DNA from: Streptomyces sp. HUAS YS2
GTDB taxonomy: Bacteria > Actinomycetota > Actinomycetes > Streptomycetales > Streptomycetaceae
Direction of reading: 5' to 3'
Length of the DNA stretch: 64,000 nt
NCBI RefSeq assembly: GCF_033343995.1
Contig: NZ_CP137573.1
Span: forward strand, 1,736,001 to 1,800,000
In this document: piece after piece, positions 48,749 to 58,189 of the stretch
How the letters are laid out: each line of letters begins with the position of its first letter
How positions within the stretch are numbered: position 1 is the stretch's first letter
Translations under genes and position numbers: made by a program
The notes under the pieces: model-generated
Databases searched by the model: none
Told to the model about the DNA's origin: nothing
Seen by the model: the letters and a program-made list of their open reading frames with translations, nothing else

Positions 48749-50491
48749 CTACGGCCGGGGCACGTTGCGGAGGTTGGAGCGGGCCATCTGCAGCATCCGG
48801 CCGACCCCGCCGTCCAGCACGATCTTGCTCGCGGAGAGCGCGAAGCCGGTCACCATCTCGGCGCTGATCTTCGGCGGGATGGACAGCGCGTTGGGGTCCG
48901 TGACGACGTCCACCAGGGCCGGACCGCGATGCCTGAAGGCGTCCTTCAGCGCGCCCGCGAGCTGCTTCGACTTCTCCACGCGCACGCCGTACGCCCCGCA
49001 GGCGCGGGCGACCGCGGCGAAGTCGGGGTTGCGGTTGGTGGTCCCGTACGAGGGGAGCCCGGAGACCAGCATCTCCAGCTCCACCATCCCCAGGGAGGAG
49101 TTGTTGAACAGTACGACCTTCACCGGCAGGTCGTACTGGACGAGGGTGAGGAAGTCGCCCATCAGCATGGAGAATCCGCCGTCGCCGGACATCGACACGA
49201 CCTGCCGGCGCGGGTCGGTGAACTGCGCGCCGATGGCCTGGGGCAGGGCGTTCGCCATCGAGCCGTGGCTGAACGAGCCGATGATCCGGCGCCGCCCGTT
49301 GGGCGAGAGATAACGCGCGGCCCAGACGTTGCACATGCCGGTGTCGACGGTGAACACCGCGTCCTCGTCGGCGAGTTCGTCGAGCACGGAGGCGACGTAC
49401 TCGGGGTGGATCGGGGTGTGCTTCTCGACCTTGCGGGTGTACGCCTTGACCACGCCCTCCAGGGCGTCGGCGTGCTTCTTCAGCATCCTGTCGAGGAAGC
49501 GCCGGTCCGTCTTGGCACGCACCCGCGGGATCAGGCAGCGCAGCGTCTCGCGGACGTCGCCCCACACGGCGAGGTCCAGTCGGGAGCGGCGGCCCAGGTT
49601 CTCGGGCCGCACGTCCACCTGGACGATCCGCACTTCGTCGGGCAGGAACGCGTTGTACGGGAAGTCGGTGCCGAGCAGGATCAGCAGATCGCACTCGTGG
49701 GTGGCCTCGTACGCGGCGCCGTAGCCGAGCAGTCCGCTCATGCCGACGTCGTACGGGTTGTCGTACTGGATCCACTCCTTGCCGCGCAGCGCGTGGCCGA
49801 CCGGCGACTTGATCCGCTCGGCGAACTGCATGACCTCCGGGTGCGCTCCGGCGGTGCCGCTGCCGCAGAACAGGGTCACCCGGTCGGCCCCGTCGATCAG
49901 CCGGACCAGGGCTTCGATCTCGTCGTCGCCCGGGCGTACGGTCGGCCGGGTCGTGACGAGGGCGATCTCGGCCGACTTCTCGGGGGCCGGCTGGGAGGCG
50001 ACGTCCCCGGGGAGCGCGACGACGCCGACGCCGCCCCGGCCGACGGCGTGCTGGATCGCGGTGTGCAGCACGCGGGGCATCTGGCGCGGGTTGGAGATCA
50101 TCTCGCTGTAGTGGCTGCACTCGCGGAACAGCTGGTCGGGGTGGGTCTCCTGGAAGTAGCTCAGGCCGATCTCGCTGGACGGGATGTGCGAGGCGAGCGC
50201 GAGGACCGGCGCCATGGAGCGGTGGGCGTCGTACAGGCCGTTGATCAGGTGCAGGTTGCCGGGGCCGCAGGAGCCGGCGCAGGCCGCGACCTTGCCGGTG
50301 AGCTGTGCCTCGGCCCCGGCGGCGAACGCGGCGGTCTCCTCGTGGCGGACCTGGATCCAGTCGATGCCGGAGTGCCGGCGGACCGCGTCCACGACCGGGT
50401 TCAGGCTGTCGCCGACGACCCCGTACAGCCGGCGGACGCCGGCCCGCGCGAGGATGTCGACGAACTGTTCTGCGACGTTCTGCTTGGCCAT
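48749..50491 (-). CDS. poxB: Thiamine-pyrophosphate enzyme, pyruvate oxidase (quinone) type
   Basis: A 580-residue PoxB/acetolactate-synthase-fold enzyme. Seen are the N-terminal YGVVGDSLNPVVDAVR, the catalytic Glu in RHEETAAFAAGAEAQLTGK, CAGSCGPGNLHLINGLYDAH, the FAD middle domain with ILLGTDFPYNAFLP, and the TPP motif GDGGFSMLMGDF...FNNSSLGMV. The WIQVRHEE and PGNLHLINGL patterns fit PoxB rather than acetolactate synthase. It would convert pyruvate to acetate and CO2 with reduction of menaquinone at the membrane. Monocistronic, transcribed towards the delta-60 gene. Confidence 0.88.
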   Translation of the reverse strand: MAKQNVAEQFVDILARAGVRRLYGVVGDSLNPVVDAVRRHSGIDWIQVRHEETAAFAAGAEAQLTGKVAACAGSCGPGNLHLINGLYDAHRSMAPVLALASHIPSSEIGLSYFQETHPDQLFRECSHYSEMISNPRQMPRVLHTAIQHAVGRGGVGVVALPGDVASQPAPEKSAEIALVTTRPTVRPGDDEIEALVRLIDGADRVTLFCGSGTAGAHPEVMQFAERIKSPVGHALRGKEWIQYDNPYDVGMSGLLGYGAAYEATHECDLLILLGTDFPYNAFLPDEVRIVQVDVRPENLGRRSRLDLAVWGDVRETLRCLIPRVRAKTDRRFLDRMLKKHADALEGVVKAYTRKVEKHTPIHPEYVASVLDELADEDAVFTVDTGMCNVWAARYLSPNGRRRIIGSFSHGSMANALPQAIGAQFTDPRRQVVSMSGDGGFSMLMGDFLTLVQYDLPVKVVLFNNSSLGMVELEMLVSGLPSYGTTNRNPDFAAVARACGAYGVRVEKSKQLAGALKDAFRHRGPALVDVVTDPNALSIPPKISAEMVTGFALSASKIVLDGGVGRMLQMARSNLRNVPRP

Positions 50492-50566
50492 GGGTCCATC
50501 AACCCACGGTCCGCCCGGTCGTGCCTCGACGAACCGTTCGAACGGGGGACCCCGCCCCGCCCGTGC

Positions 50567-52021
50567 CTACGTCTCCCAGACCGCGACGCCGGTGCGGTCG
50601 TCCGCGTACCCCTTCACCCGCAGCTGGGTGTCGGCGAGGAAGGCGGCCAGGCCGGGCGGCTGATGGCCGGCCCAGCGGGCCGCGAGTTCGGCGGCGAGCG
50701 CGGGTTCGCCGCGCAGCGGGTCGGCGAGGCCGGTCGAGGCGAGCAGCAGGGTGTCGCCGGGGCGGGCCACCGAGGCACGGAACCGAAACGGTTCGGCGGG
50801 CGGCGGGAGGGGGGCCTCGACGAACGGCCCCGGCGCTGTCGTGATGCCGAGGTCCATGGTGAGCCCGTAGGCCTCGTCCGGCTCCGCGTCCCGCGTCGAG
50901 CCGAAGCCGACGACGGGCGCGCCGACGGTCGCCGCGGGCTCGGGGATCAGCGGCTCGATGTCCTGCCAGGCGCCGTCACGGAGCCGGAACAGGCCGCCGC
51001 GGCCGATGCCGAAGAAGACCCGGGTGCGGCATTCGGGGTCGGCCGACAGGAGCAGGCAGCGCAGGGTCGCGGTGTACTCCCCCGGGGCCAGGCCGCGTTC
51101 GGCCGCGCGGCCGCGCAGCCGGCCGTAGGTGCGGTCGGTGAGGCGGTGCAGGCCCGACTTGAGGTCGCCCCGCCGGCCGGCCCGGATGTCCTCGGAGAGC
51201 CGGGCGTGGCTGCGGCCGACGGCTTCGCCGATCCAGCGGCAGGCGTCGGCGGCGGCGAGATGGGCGTCCTCGGCGGCTCGGGCGCCGGCGGCGACGGCGA
51301 CGAGGACGAGGGCGGCCTCGTCGTGGCCGAAGCGGGCGGTGAGCAGGGCGTCGCGCCGGGGTTCGCCGCGGTAGCGGGCGGAGTCGCCGCGGACGGAGGC
51401 GGCGCGCAGGGTGCAGGCGCCGTAGCGGGCGCCGTCGAGGACGGTGTCGGCGACGAGATCGGCCAGTTCGCCGGGGCGGGCGGCGGGCAGCGCCGTCGGC
51501 TCGGGCTCGTAGGTGGGCGGCCGGTCGCCGATGTGGCCGGTACGGGGCCGGGGGACGGCGGAGGGCGGCGACTCGGGCTCGGTGTCGGGATCCGTCTCGG
51601 TCTCCGTCTCCGGGGCGGGCCCGGCCGTGACGGTGGCCGGCGGTACGTCGGGGAGCGGGGGCACGGGGGGTGCGGGGGGCGCCGGGGGCGGTTCCGGCGG
51701 GCGGGACGGGAAGGTGCGCGGGGCGGCGGGGCCGTCGGCCGGGGCCTCCCACGGGGCGCGCCCGAGCGGTGCGGCCTGCGGGGGCGACGGGGGCACGGGA
51801 GGCGGCGGCGCCTGTGGCACAGGAGGCGGGGCGGCCCGAGGAGGCGGGGCGGCCTGCGGGGGTGTCGGGGCCTGGGGCGGCGGGGACTCGGCGTCTCCCC
51901 CGGTCGCCCGGGTCGCCGAGTCGAAGCGGTCGTCGAGCGTGTCACCCGACCTCGTCGGGGCCGTGTCCGGCGCCGCGTCGTCGTACAGCTTGTCCCACCA
52001 GTTGTCCCCCTGCTGAGTCAT
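50567..52021 (-). CDS. Protein phosphatase 2C-like protein with Pro-rich N-terminus
   Basis: A 484-residue protein. Residues 20-175 are very Pro/Ala-rich with a Glu/Thr tract (ETETETDPDTEPE), probably disordered. The C-terminal 250 residues look like a PP2C/SpoIIE-type domain (GARYGACTLRAASVRGDSARYRGEPRRDALLTARFG, VAVAAGARAAEDAHLAAADACRWIGEAVG, FRASVARPGDTLLLASTGLAD). The Asp-rich metal motifs (GxxD, DG) of active phosphatases are not clear, so it may be a pseudo-enzyme. I chose the ATG at 52021; an upstream start at 52063 is possible. Confidence 0.65.
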   Translation of the reverse strand: MTQQGDNWWDKLYDDAAPDTAPTRSGDTLDDRFDSATRATGGDAESPPPQAPTPPQAAPPPRAAPPPVPQAPPPPVPPSPPQAAPLGRAPWEAPADGPAAPRTFPSRPPEPPPAPPAPPVPPLPDVPPATVTAGPAPETETETDPDTEPESPPSAVPRPRTGHIGDRPPTYEPEPTALPAARPGELADLVADTVLDGARYGACTLRAASVRGDSARYRGEPRRDALLTARFGHDEAALVLVAVAAGARAAEDAHLAAADACRWIGEAVGRSHARLSEDIRAGRRGDLKSGLHRLTDRTYGRLRGRAAERGLAPGEYTATLRCLLLSADPECRTRVFFGIGRGGLFRLRDGAWQDIEPLIPEPAATVGAPVVGFGSTRDAEPDEAYGLTMDLGITTAPGPFVEAPLPPPAEPFRFRASVARPGDTLLLASTGLADPLRGEPALAAELAARWAGHQPPGLAAFLADTQLRVKGYADDRTGVAVWET

Positions 52022-52074
52022 GCCCTTATTGTCCACCGCGAAGGGCGTGCGAAAACGGGACATCCGGAAAAAGT

Positions 52075-52122
52075 GGTCCGCCGGGCGGCCCCACCCCCCA
52101 CGGGAAGGACGCCCGGCGGACC
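52075..52122. terminator. Terminator downstream of the subtilase gene
   Basis: GGTCCGCCGGGCG (52075-52087) and CGCCCGGCGGACC (52110-52122) are perfect 13-bp arms around a 22-nt loop, 7 bp after the subtilase stop codon. It separates that gene from the PP2C-like gene on the same strand. Confidence 0.75.
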
Positions 52123-52129
52123 GGCGTGA

Positions 52130-55100
52130 TCAGCGCACGTCGTAAGCGCGGACCACGGTCTGGGTGACGGAGTTGCCGTTGGCGTCCGTCAGTTCGGTCT
52201 TCAGGGTGACCGGCTCACCGGTCGCGCCCGCGTGGTTCACGGTCGCGGTCCACCGACCGCCCTGCTGGGTGACCTGCGCCGCCGTCCACGTGGTGCCCCC
52301 GTCGTACGAGTACGAGAGCTTCGCGGAGGTGAGCGCGGCGGGCGTGTAACCCGCGTGACCCGTCACGGTGAGGCCGATCTTCTGGCCGTCGGTCGCGGCG
52401 AGGGTCTTGAGTCCGTCCTCCGGAAGGTCGTACCGGGGGAAGAGAATCGGGATGCCTTGAGAGTAGACGTTCTCGTCGAGCTTCGAGGTGAATTTCCAGA
52501 CGGAGTTGACGGAACTCGAGCGGTTCCAGACCTTGCTGGAGAACTTCATGACGTTCTGTTCGAGGGTGTACTCGGCTTCCTCGGACGGAACCTCGAAGGC
52601 GCCGAACGGCCAGGCGCTCCGGCCGATCTCCTCGCCGCCCTTGCGGAGCACGACGTTGCCGACGTCACCGAAGGAGCCGGGCTCGCCGTGGTGCGTGTTG
52701 TCGCCCCACATGGCGTCGGCGAAGCCGATGAGGTTGCCCTGCCGCTCGGAGACGAGGACCGGCTTGCCGGCCGCGTCGCGCGGTGCGGTGGGGGCGACCA
52801 CACCGTCGTACCAGCTCTCGGTGCGCCGCTCGCCGGCCTCGTACGTGTGCGGCGTGCCGATCATGAACTCGCCGAACGGGAAGCTGGAGCAGAGCATCTT
52901 GTCCCAGGCGGTGTCACCCGTCGTGTAGTACTCGGTGCGGGAGCCCGGCGCGGGGACCGTCTCCAGGCCGCCGAAGCCGACCGCAAGACCGCTCGGCCGG
53001 CGCGCCGTGCCGAAGTCGAGGAAGTCGTTGGCGACGCCCATCGCGGTGTACGTGGACCTGGTGCTGCCCAGTTCGCCGTCGCGGACCCGGTACGTCCTGT
53101 CGTCGCGGATCGCGCCGGACTCCGGGAACCCGAGGTTGTAGAGGTACGGGCTCTTCGCGGTGGCCTTCCAGGAGAGGGTGACCGCGCCGGCCGAGAGCTT
53201 CTGGAGCAGCGTCGCCGCCTCGGCGGCCTCGACGGCGAGGACCGGGAGTCCGGCCGTGCCGAAGCCGGCGGACGGGTACCAGCGGCCGGGGGCGGTGCGG
53301 TGGGCGACGACGGCGATCGCGCCGGCGGCCTTGGCGTTGCGGGCGACGGTGGCCGAGAAGTTGTTGTCGTCGGGGAACCGGACCAGCGCGACCTTGCCCT
53401 TGACCCCGGCGGCCGTCAGCTCGGCCGGGGTGCCCGCGCCGGCGTCGACGAGAGCGGCGGATCCGGTGCCGTCGAGGTTGTCGGAGCCCGTGGAGCCGGT
53501 GTACGGGTGCAGCGCGAGTCCGTCGGCCGTCTTCAGCTCCGAGACCTGCGGGGCGGCGGTGCGCCAGTAGCTGCCGAACTCGAACTCGCCGTCCTCTGCG
53601 GCGCCTTCGACGGACGCGTAGTAGCCGCGGACCGTGCGCGTTCCGACGGCGGTGCCGGCGTGCAGCCAGGTCTCGTCCCAGGACCGGGCGAACGCCAGGG
53701 TGGCGCCGCGCAGTTCACCGGCCTTGTCGGTGCGCACCGACAGCTTGTGGGCCTTGCGGGCGTCGAGGACGACGACGGTGTCCTTCTTCAGCTCCACCTG
53801 GGGGCGGCCCAGGTAGCTGATCGAGTCGTCGAGCCCGGCGTTCTCGCCCGCGTCGGGGGTGGTGACGAAGGAGGACAGGAAGTAGCTGCCGGGGCGCAGC
53901 CGGTAGACCTGGTCGGCGGAGCCGTCGTTGAAGCGGCGCTCACCGGTGGAGGTGTCGGTGCCGATGACGTCGAGGGACGACGCGCCGTCCGCGGGCTTGC
54001 CCTGCCGGTCGATCAGCTTCACCCGCAGGGTGACCGTCTCGGGCTCGACGTACAGCGAGAACGGGGTGGAGACGTGGACGCCGCCGGGGGCGGTGGCGAC
54101 CACGCGGCCGGTGATGTCGCCGTACTGGGCGCGCTGCAGGTCGGCGGTCGGGTCGAGCTTCAGCGGGACCTCGGCGGTGCCGCCGGCCGGGACGGTGAGC
54201 GTGCGCGCGCCGAGCCGGGCGATCGGGGAGGCCAGGGCGGAGCCGTTGTTGCCGGTGACCTTCTCGACCGCGAGCGTCAGGGTGACGGGCTTGTCGGTGG
54301 TGTTGGTGTACGGCACGGCGACCGTGGTGCGGTCGGTGTTGTTCTGCGGCCAGTTGAAGGTGCCGCCCTGGACTGCGTCTGCGCCGAGGACGGTCTGGTC
54401 GACGGCGGCCTTCACGTCGAGCCGGCCGCCGCCGACCTCGCGGACGTCGCCGGGGACGCCGTTGTTCGCGGAGGAGACGAGGGCCGCCTTGATCTGCTGG
54501 GCGGTCCAGTCGGGGTGGCGCTGCTTGACGACGGCGGCGGCGCCCGCGACGTGCGGGGTGGCCATCGACGTGCCGGACATGCCCTGGTACGCGTACACGC
54601 CCCGGCCGCCGGCCGCGGCGGCGTTGATGCCGACACCGGGGGCGGCGATCTCGGGCTTGAGGGTGTGACTCAGGGTCGTCGGGCCGCGGCTGGAGAACCA
54701 GGCGGTCGAGTCGTCGCGGTCGACGGCGCCGACGGTCAGCACGCTCGGCGCGCAGCCGGGCGAGGAGACGGTGTTGAGCGAGGGCCCGGTGTTGCCGGCC
54801 GCGATCACGAACAACGTGCCCTTGTTCTGGGCCAGTTGCTCGGCGGCGACGCTCATCGGGTCGGTGCAGTCGGTCTCGGACGGGTTGCCGAGGCTCATGG
54901 AGACCACGTCGGCGCCCTGGGCGACGGCCCACTCCATGCCCGCGATGATCCAGGACGTGGCTCCGGAGCCGCTGTCGTTCAGGACCTTGCCGTTGAGCAG
55001 CTCGGCGCCGGGCGCGACGCCCTTGTTCCTGCCGCCGCTCGCGGCGCCGGAGCCGCCGACGGTGGAGATGGTGTGGGTGCCGTGGCCCTGGCGGTCGTCG

Positions 55101-55891
55101 GCGCTGTCGGAGTCGGTGAAGTTCTCCGCGGCGCTGATACGGCCCTTGAGGTCGGGGTGTTCGGCGTCCGCGCCGGTGTCGAGTACGGCCACCTTGGTGC
55201 CCGTGCCGTCGTAGCCGGCGGCCCATGCCTCGGGGGCGTGCACCTGCTTCGTCGAACGCTCCAGGGTGGCCTGGACCTTGCGGTCGAGCCAGAGCTTCTC
55301 GAGGCCGGAGGCGCTGCGGGCGGCCGGGGCCTCGACGTCCTTCCAGAACGCGCCGGCCTGCTTCTTGTCGGCGGCGAGGGCGACGCCGCGGACGGTCTTG
55401 AGGACCTTGCCGCGCTTGGCGCCGCGCGGCGCGGCGGGCGCGGAGCGGGCGACGTCGGAGCCGTACACGGCGATCAGCGGCAGGGTCTTGGCGGCGGCGT
55501 CGTCATAGCCCTGCCGGATCAGGCCGGTGACGTTGAACAGCTCCTGGTCGACGCGGCCCGCGGCGAGCGCGGCGGTGGCGCCCGCGGGGTACACGTACAG
55601 GTCCTGACCGGAGCGGCGGGTCTGCACGAACGGCACGGTGCCGTCCTCGCCGGGCAGGGCCACGGCGGACGGGTTGCCGGCGGCATCGCGGGTCACCAGG
55701 ATCCGGTCGCCGGTGACGAGGGTGACGGTCGCCGACCGGTCCCCCGTCCTCGCGGCGGCCTCGCTGCCGACCAGCGGTCGCTGGGCGGTCGCCTCGTCCC
55801 GCGGCATGGCCGCGGTGGACGGGGCGACCGCGGTGACGGCCAGGACGGCGGCGGTCGCCGCCCCCAGTGCCGTACGCGATATCGGACGCAT
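52130..55891 (-). CDS. Large secreted subtilisin-like serine protease (S8)
   Basis: A 1253-residue exported subtilase. Residues 1-28 are a Sec signal starting MRPISRTALGAATAAVLAV. A prodomain follows. The catalytic triad is Asp238 (VAVLDTGAD), His270 (GHGTHTIST) and Ser442 (GMSGTSMATPHVAG), with the oxyanion Asn in AAGNTGPS. After the peptidase domain come beta-rich modules and a PA-like insert (KVALVRFPDDNNFSATVARNAKAAGAIAVV) and C-terminal Ig-like regions. The ATG at 55891 has GGGGAGAG just upstream. Divergent from a LuxR-type regulator, 191 bp away. Such proteases degrade extracellular protein or mature other exported proteins. Confidence 0.9.
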   Translation of the reverse strand: MRPISRTALGAATAAVLAVTAVAPSTAAMPRDEATAQRPLVGSEAAARTGDRSATVTLVTGDRILVTRDAAGNPSAVALPGEDGTVPFVQTRRSGQDLYVYPAGATAALAAGRVDQELFNVTGLIRQGYDDAAAKTLPLIAVYGSDVARSAPAAPRGAKRGKVLKTVRGVALAADKKQAGAFWKDVEAPAARSASGLEKLWLDRKVQATLERSTKQVHAPEAWAAGYDGTGTKVAVLDTGADAEHPDLKGRISAAENFTDSDSADDRQGHGTHTISTVGGSGAASGGRNKGVAPGAELLNGKVLNDSGSGATSWIIAGMEWAVAQGADVVSMSLGNPSETDCTDPMSVAAEQLAQNKGTLFVIAAGNTGPSLNTVSSPGCAPSVLTVGAVDRDDSTAWFSSRGPTTLSHTLKPEIAAPGVGINAAAAGGRGVYAYQGMSGTSMATPHVAGAAAVVKQRHPDWTAQQIKAALVSSANNGVPGDVREVGGGRLDVKAAVDQTVLGADAVQGGTFNWPQNNTDRTTVAVPYTNTTDKPVTLTLAVEKVTGNNGSALASPIARLGARTLTVPAGGTAEVPLKLDPTADLQRAQYGDITGRVVATAPGGVHVSTPFSLYVEPETVTLRVKLIDRQGKPADGASSLDVIGTDTSTGERRFNDGSADQVYRLRPGSYFLSSFVTTPDAGENAGLDDSISYLGRPQVELKKDTVVVLDARKAHKLSVRTDKAGELRGATLAFARSWDETWLHAGTAVGTRTVRGYYASVEGAAEDGEFEFGSYWRTAAPQVSELKTADGLALHPYTGSTGSDNLDGTGSAALVDAGAGTPAELTAAGVKGKVALVRFPDDNNFSATVARNAKAAGAIAVVAHRTAPGRWYPSAGFGTAGLPVLAVEAAEAATLLQKLSAGAVTLSWKATAKSPYLYNLGFPESGAIRDDRTYRVRDGELGSTRSTYTAMGVANDFLDFGTARRPSGLAVGFGGLETVPAPGSRTEYYTTGDTAWDKMLCSSFPFGEFMIGTPHTYEAGERRTESWYDGVVAPTAPRDAAGKPVLVSERQGNLIGFADAMWGDNTHHGEPGSFGDVGNVVLRKGGEEIGRSAWPFGAFEVPSEEAEYTLEQNVMKFSSKVWNRSSSVNSVWKFTSKLDENVYSQGIPILFPRYDLPEDGLKTLAATDGQKIGLTVTGHAGYTPAALTSAKLSYSYDGGTTWTAAQVTQQGGRWTATVNHAGATGEPVTLKTELTDANGNSVTQTVVRAYDVR

Positions 55892-56082
55892 CGCTCTCCC
55901 CAGGTGAATCCGGGCATGGGGCGGCAAAGCGCCCTTTCCCGGAGGCTGTTGGTGCTGCGGTGGCATGACATTGGCAGAGGAGCGGGTGGTGCAGGGATGA
56001 TGTACGAGGCGGGAATACGCCGTGGCCGATTCCCGCCAGCGGCGTGTTGGAACATGAACGTCCGGTAAGGGGTGGGGCAGCG

Positions 56083-57066
56083 GTGCTGGGAGCGATAGGT
56101 CTCGACGAACGCCAGGAGTCCGCGTACCGCGCGCTGATCGCGCTGGGAGCGGCGGAGGTCACCGATCTGGCGCATCATCTGTCGATGCCGGAGACGGACA
56201 CCGAGCGGGCGCTGCGGCGCCTGGAGGCGCAGGGGCTCGCGGCGCAGTCGACGGCCCGGACCGGCCGCTGGGTGGCCGCGCCGCCGGGAGTGGCGCTGGG
56301 GGCGCTGCTGACCCAGCAGCGGCACGAACTGGAGCAGGCGGAGCTGGCGGCGGCGCTGCTCGCGGAGGAGTACCGGGCGGAGGCCAGCGAGCCCGCGGTG
56401 CACGACCTGGTGGAGGTGGTGACCGGCCGCGGCGCAGTGGCGCACCGGTTCCTCCAGATCCAGCTGGGGGCGACGGAGGAGGTCTGCTGCCTGGTCACGG
56501 GGAAGCCGATCGCGGTGACCGGGGCGGAGAACGACGCGGAGGACCGGGTGGCCAGCCGCGGGGTGTCCTACCGGGTGGTCCTGGAGCGGGAGGTGCTGGC
56601 GCATCCCTCGGGCCTCGGCGATCTGACGGCGGCGCTCGGCCGCGACGAGCAGGTCCGGGTCGTGGACCGGGTGCCGACCAAGCTGGTGGTGGCGGACCGG
56701 ACGCTGGCGCTGGTGCCGCTGACCGGCCGCGGTGCGGAGCCGGCGGCGCTGGTGGTGCACGCGAGCGGGCTGCTGGAATCCCTGATGGGCCTCTTCGAGT
56801 CGGTGTGGCGCGAGGCGCTGCCGCTGCGGCTCGGCGCGGGCGCGCAGGTCACGCAGGACGAGATGCCGGGCCCGGACGCGACGGACCTGGAGGTGCTGTC
56901 GCTGCTGCTCGCCGGGATGACGGACGCGAGCGTGGCCAAGCAGCTGGACCTGGGGCTGCGCACGGTGCAGCGCCGGGTGAAGGGCCTGATGGAGCTGACC
57001 GGCGTGACGACCCGGCTCCAGCTGGGCTGGCACGCGTACGAGAAGGGCTGGGTCGCCCGGCACTGA
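56083..57066 (+). CDS. TrmB-like / LuxR-type helix-turn-helix regulator
   Basis: A 327-residue regulator. The N-terminal part is a TrmB-like winged helix (GLDERQESAYRALIALGAAEVTDLAHHLSMPETDTERALRRLEAQGLA). The C-terminal domain is a LuxR-type HTH (LEVLSLLLAGMTDASVAKQLDLGLRTVQRRVKGLMELTGV). This architecture is common next to secreted subtilase genes in streptomycetes, and here it is divergent from one (191-bp gap). I chose the GTG at 56083 behind a G-rich stretch; a GTG at 56044 would add 13 residues. Confidence 0.82.
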   Translation: MLGAIGLDERQESAYRALIALGAAEVTDLAHHLSMPETDTERALRRLEAQGLAAQSTARTGRWVAAPPGVALGALLTQQRHELEQAELAAALLAEEYRAEASEPAVHDLVEVVTGRGAVAHRFLQIQLGATEEVCCLVTGKPIAVTGAENDAEDRVASRGVSYRVVLEREVLAHPSGLGDLTAALGRDEQVRVVDRVPTKLVVADRTLALVPLTGRGAEPAALVVHASGLLESLMGLFESVWREALPLRLGAGAQVTQDEMPGPDATDLEVLSLLLAGMTDASVAKQLDLGLRTVQRRVKGLMELTGVTTRLQLGWHAYEKGWVARH

Positions 57067-57080
57067 GAGGGGGGCCGGGC

Positions 57081-57103
57081 GGCGGCCCCGGGGCGGGGCC
57101 GCC
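57081..57103 (+). terminator. Terminator after the LuxR-type gene
   Basis: GGCGGCCCC (57081-57089) and GGGGCCGCC (57095-57103) are perfect 9-bp arms with a 5-nt loop, 14 bp after the stop codon. Confidence 0.65.
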
Positions 57104-57162
57104 GGGGCCCGTTCGGGCGGCTGTGACCTGCGCGGACGGCGGGATTCCGGCACCCTTGGCAG

Positions 57163-57645
57163 ATGGGTGTGTGGCAGCTCCTGCTGATCGCGAGCGTGAT
57201 GCTGCTCGGCCTGTTCGGGGTGCTCGCGCCCGGCGTGCCGGGGCCCTGGCTGGTGTGGGCGGCCATGCTCTGGTGGTCGCTGCACGAGCAGACGAAGCTC
57301 GCCTGGATCCTGCTGGTCGCCTCGACCGCGCTGCTGCTCGTCACCCAGGTGGTCGTGTGGCAGCTGCCGCCGCGCCGGATCCGCGGCCTCGGCATCACCC
57401 GGCGGCTGGTGACCTCCGCCGGCCTCGGGGCCCTGCTCGGCTTCTTCATCGTCCCGGTGATCGGCGCGATCCCGGGTTTCGTCGGCGGCGTCTACCTCTC
57501 CGAGCGGCTCCGGCTCGGCGGCCACGGCCAGGCCCGCGCCTCGACGCGGCGGCTGATGCGGGCGGTCGGCACGAGCGTGCTGGTGGAGCTGTTCTCCTGC
57601 TTGTTGATCGTCGGCGCGTGGCTGGGCGCGGTGATCTGGGGCTGA
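57163..57645 (+). CDS. DUF456 membrane protein (160 aa)
   Basis: A small membrane protein with about four hydrophobic spans (LLLIASVMLLGLFGVLAPGVPGPWLVWAAMLWWS, ILLVASTALLLVTQVVVWQL, SAGLGALLGFFIVPVIGAIPGFVGGVYLSE, LVELFSCLLIVGAWLGAVIWG). The GxxxP and PGFVGG turns and overall layout are those of DUF456. Function unknown. It lies alone between terminators and the PPOX gene (112 bp). Confidence 0.82.
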   Translation: MGVWQLLLIASVMLLGLFGVLAPGVPGPWLVWAAMLWWSLHEQTKLAWILLVASTALLLVTQVVVWQLPPRRIRGLGITRRLVTSAGLGALLGFFIVPVIGAIPGFVGGVYLSERLRLGGHGQARASTRRLMRAVGTSVLVELFSCLLIVGAWLGAVIWG

Positions 57646-57757
57646 CGGCCGCCGCGCTCACGCCGGCCGACGCCCGCGTGGACCTAGGTCCCGGGCCCCG
57701 TCGCGTCTGGGTCCGTGTGCCGATGCCGGGTGGGCGGCCGCGCGGGAGGCTGGGGTC

Positions 57758-58189
57758 ATGAGGGACTTCGAGGGATTCAGCGAGGCCGAGCGCGCGTATC
57801 TGCGGACCCAGCGGCTGGGCCGGATGGCCACCGTGGACGCCGCGGGACAGCCTCAGGTCAACCCCGTCGGTTTCTTCCCGCGGGACGACGGGACGGTGCT
57901 GGTCGGCGGCATGGCGATGGGCCGCACGAAGAAGTGGCGCAATCTGCACGACAACCCGAAGGTCGCGCTGGTCGTCGACGATCTGGCGAGCGTCCGGCCC
58001 TGGCGGGTCCGCGGGGTGGAGATCCGGGGCGAGGCGGAACTGCTGGTGGGGCCCCACGAGCTGGGGCCCCACTTCAGCGCGGAGGTGATCCGCATCCACC
58101 CGCGGCGCGTCCACAGCTGGGGGCTGGAGGTCGGCGAGGTCGGCGAGGTCGGCGAGGTCAGCGGGGAAGGTCGATCTGGTACTTCATGA
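57758..58189 (+). CDS. PPOX-class pyridoxamine-phosphate-oxidase-like protein
   Basis: A 143-residue split-barrel flavin/F420-binding protein. It has the family core [49 protein letters not shown] and [12 protein letters not shown], the usual beta-barrel and cofactor-loop features. Most streptomycete relatives use F420. The C-terminus ends in a GEV repeat from a 9-bp tandem DNA repeat, and the last 32 bp overlap the convergent acetyltransferase gene, so the end may be a recent extension. GGGAGG precedes the ATG. Confidence 0.82.
   Translation: MRDFEGFSEAERAYLRTQRLGRMATVDAAGQPQVNPVGFFPRDDGTVLVGGMAMGRTKKWRNLHDNPKVALVVDDLASVRPWRVRGVEIRGEAELLVGPHELGPHFSAEVIRIHPRRVHSWGLEVGEVGEVGEVSGEGRSGTS
58127..58162 (+). 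repeat. 9-bp tandem repeat at the end of the PPOX gene
   Basis: Four copies of GAGGTCGGC, the last with one G to A change. On the plus strand they encode the GEV repeats. The changed base lies in the last repeat copy, where the complementary strand reads the TGA stop codon of the acetyltransferase gene at 58158-58160. Confidence 0.85.

Noticed and set aside
46485..49313. Plus-strand frame of 942 codons opposite the delta-60 gene
   Set aside because: Low-complexity Val/Gly/Ala product without domains; the minus strand has clear repeats and a signal peptide.
52232..56068. Plus-strand frame of 1278 codons opposite the subtilase
   Set aside because: The minus strand has signal peptide, catalytic triad and ribosome binding site; the plus frame is a Gly/Val/Arg-rich mirror with none of these.
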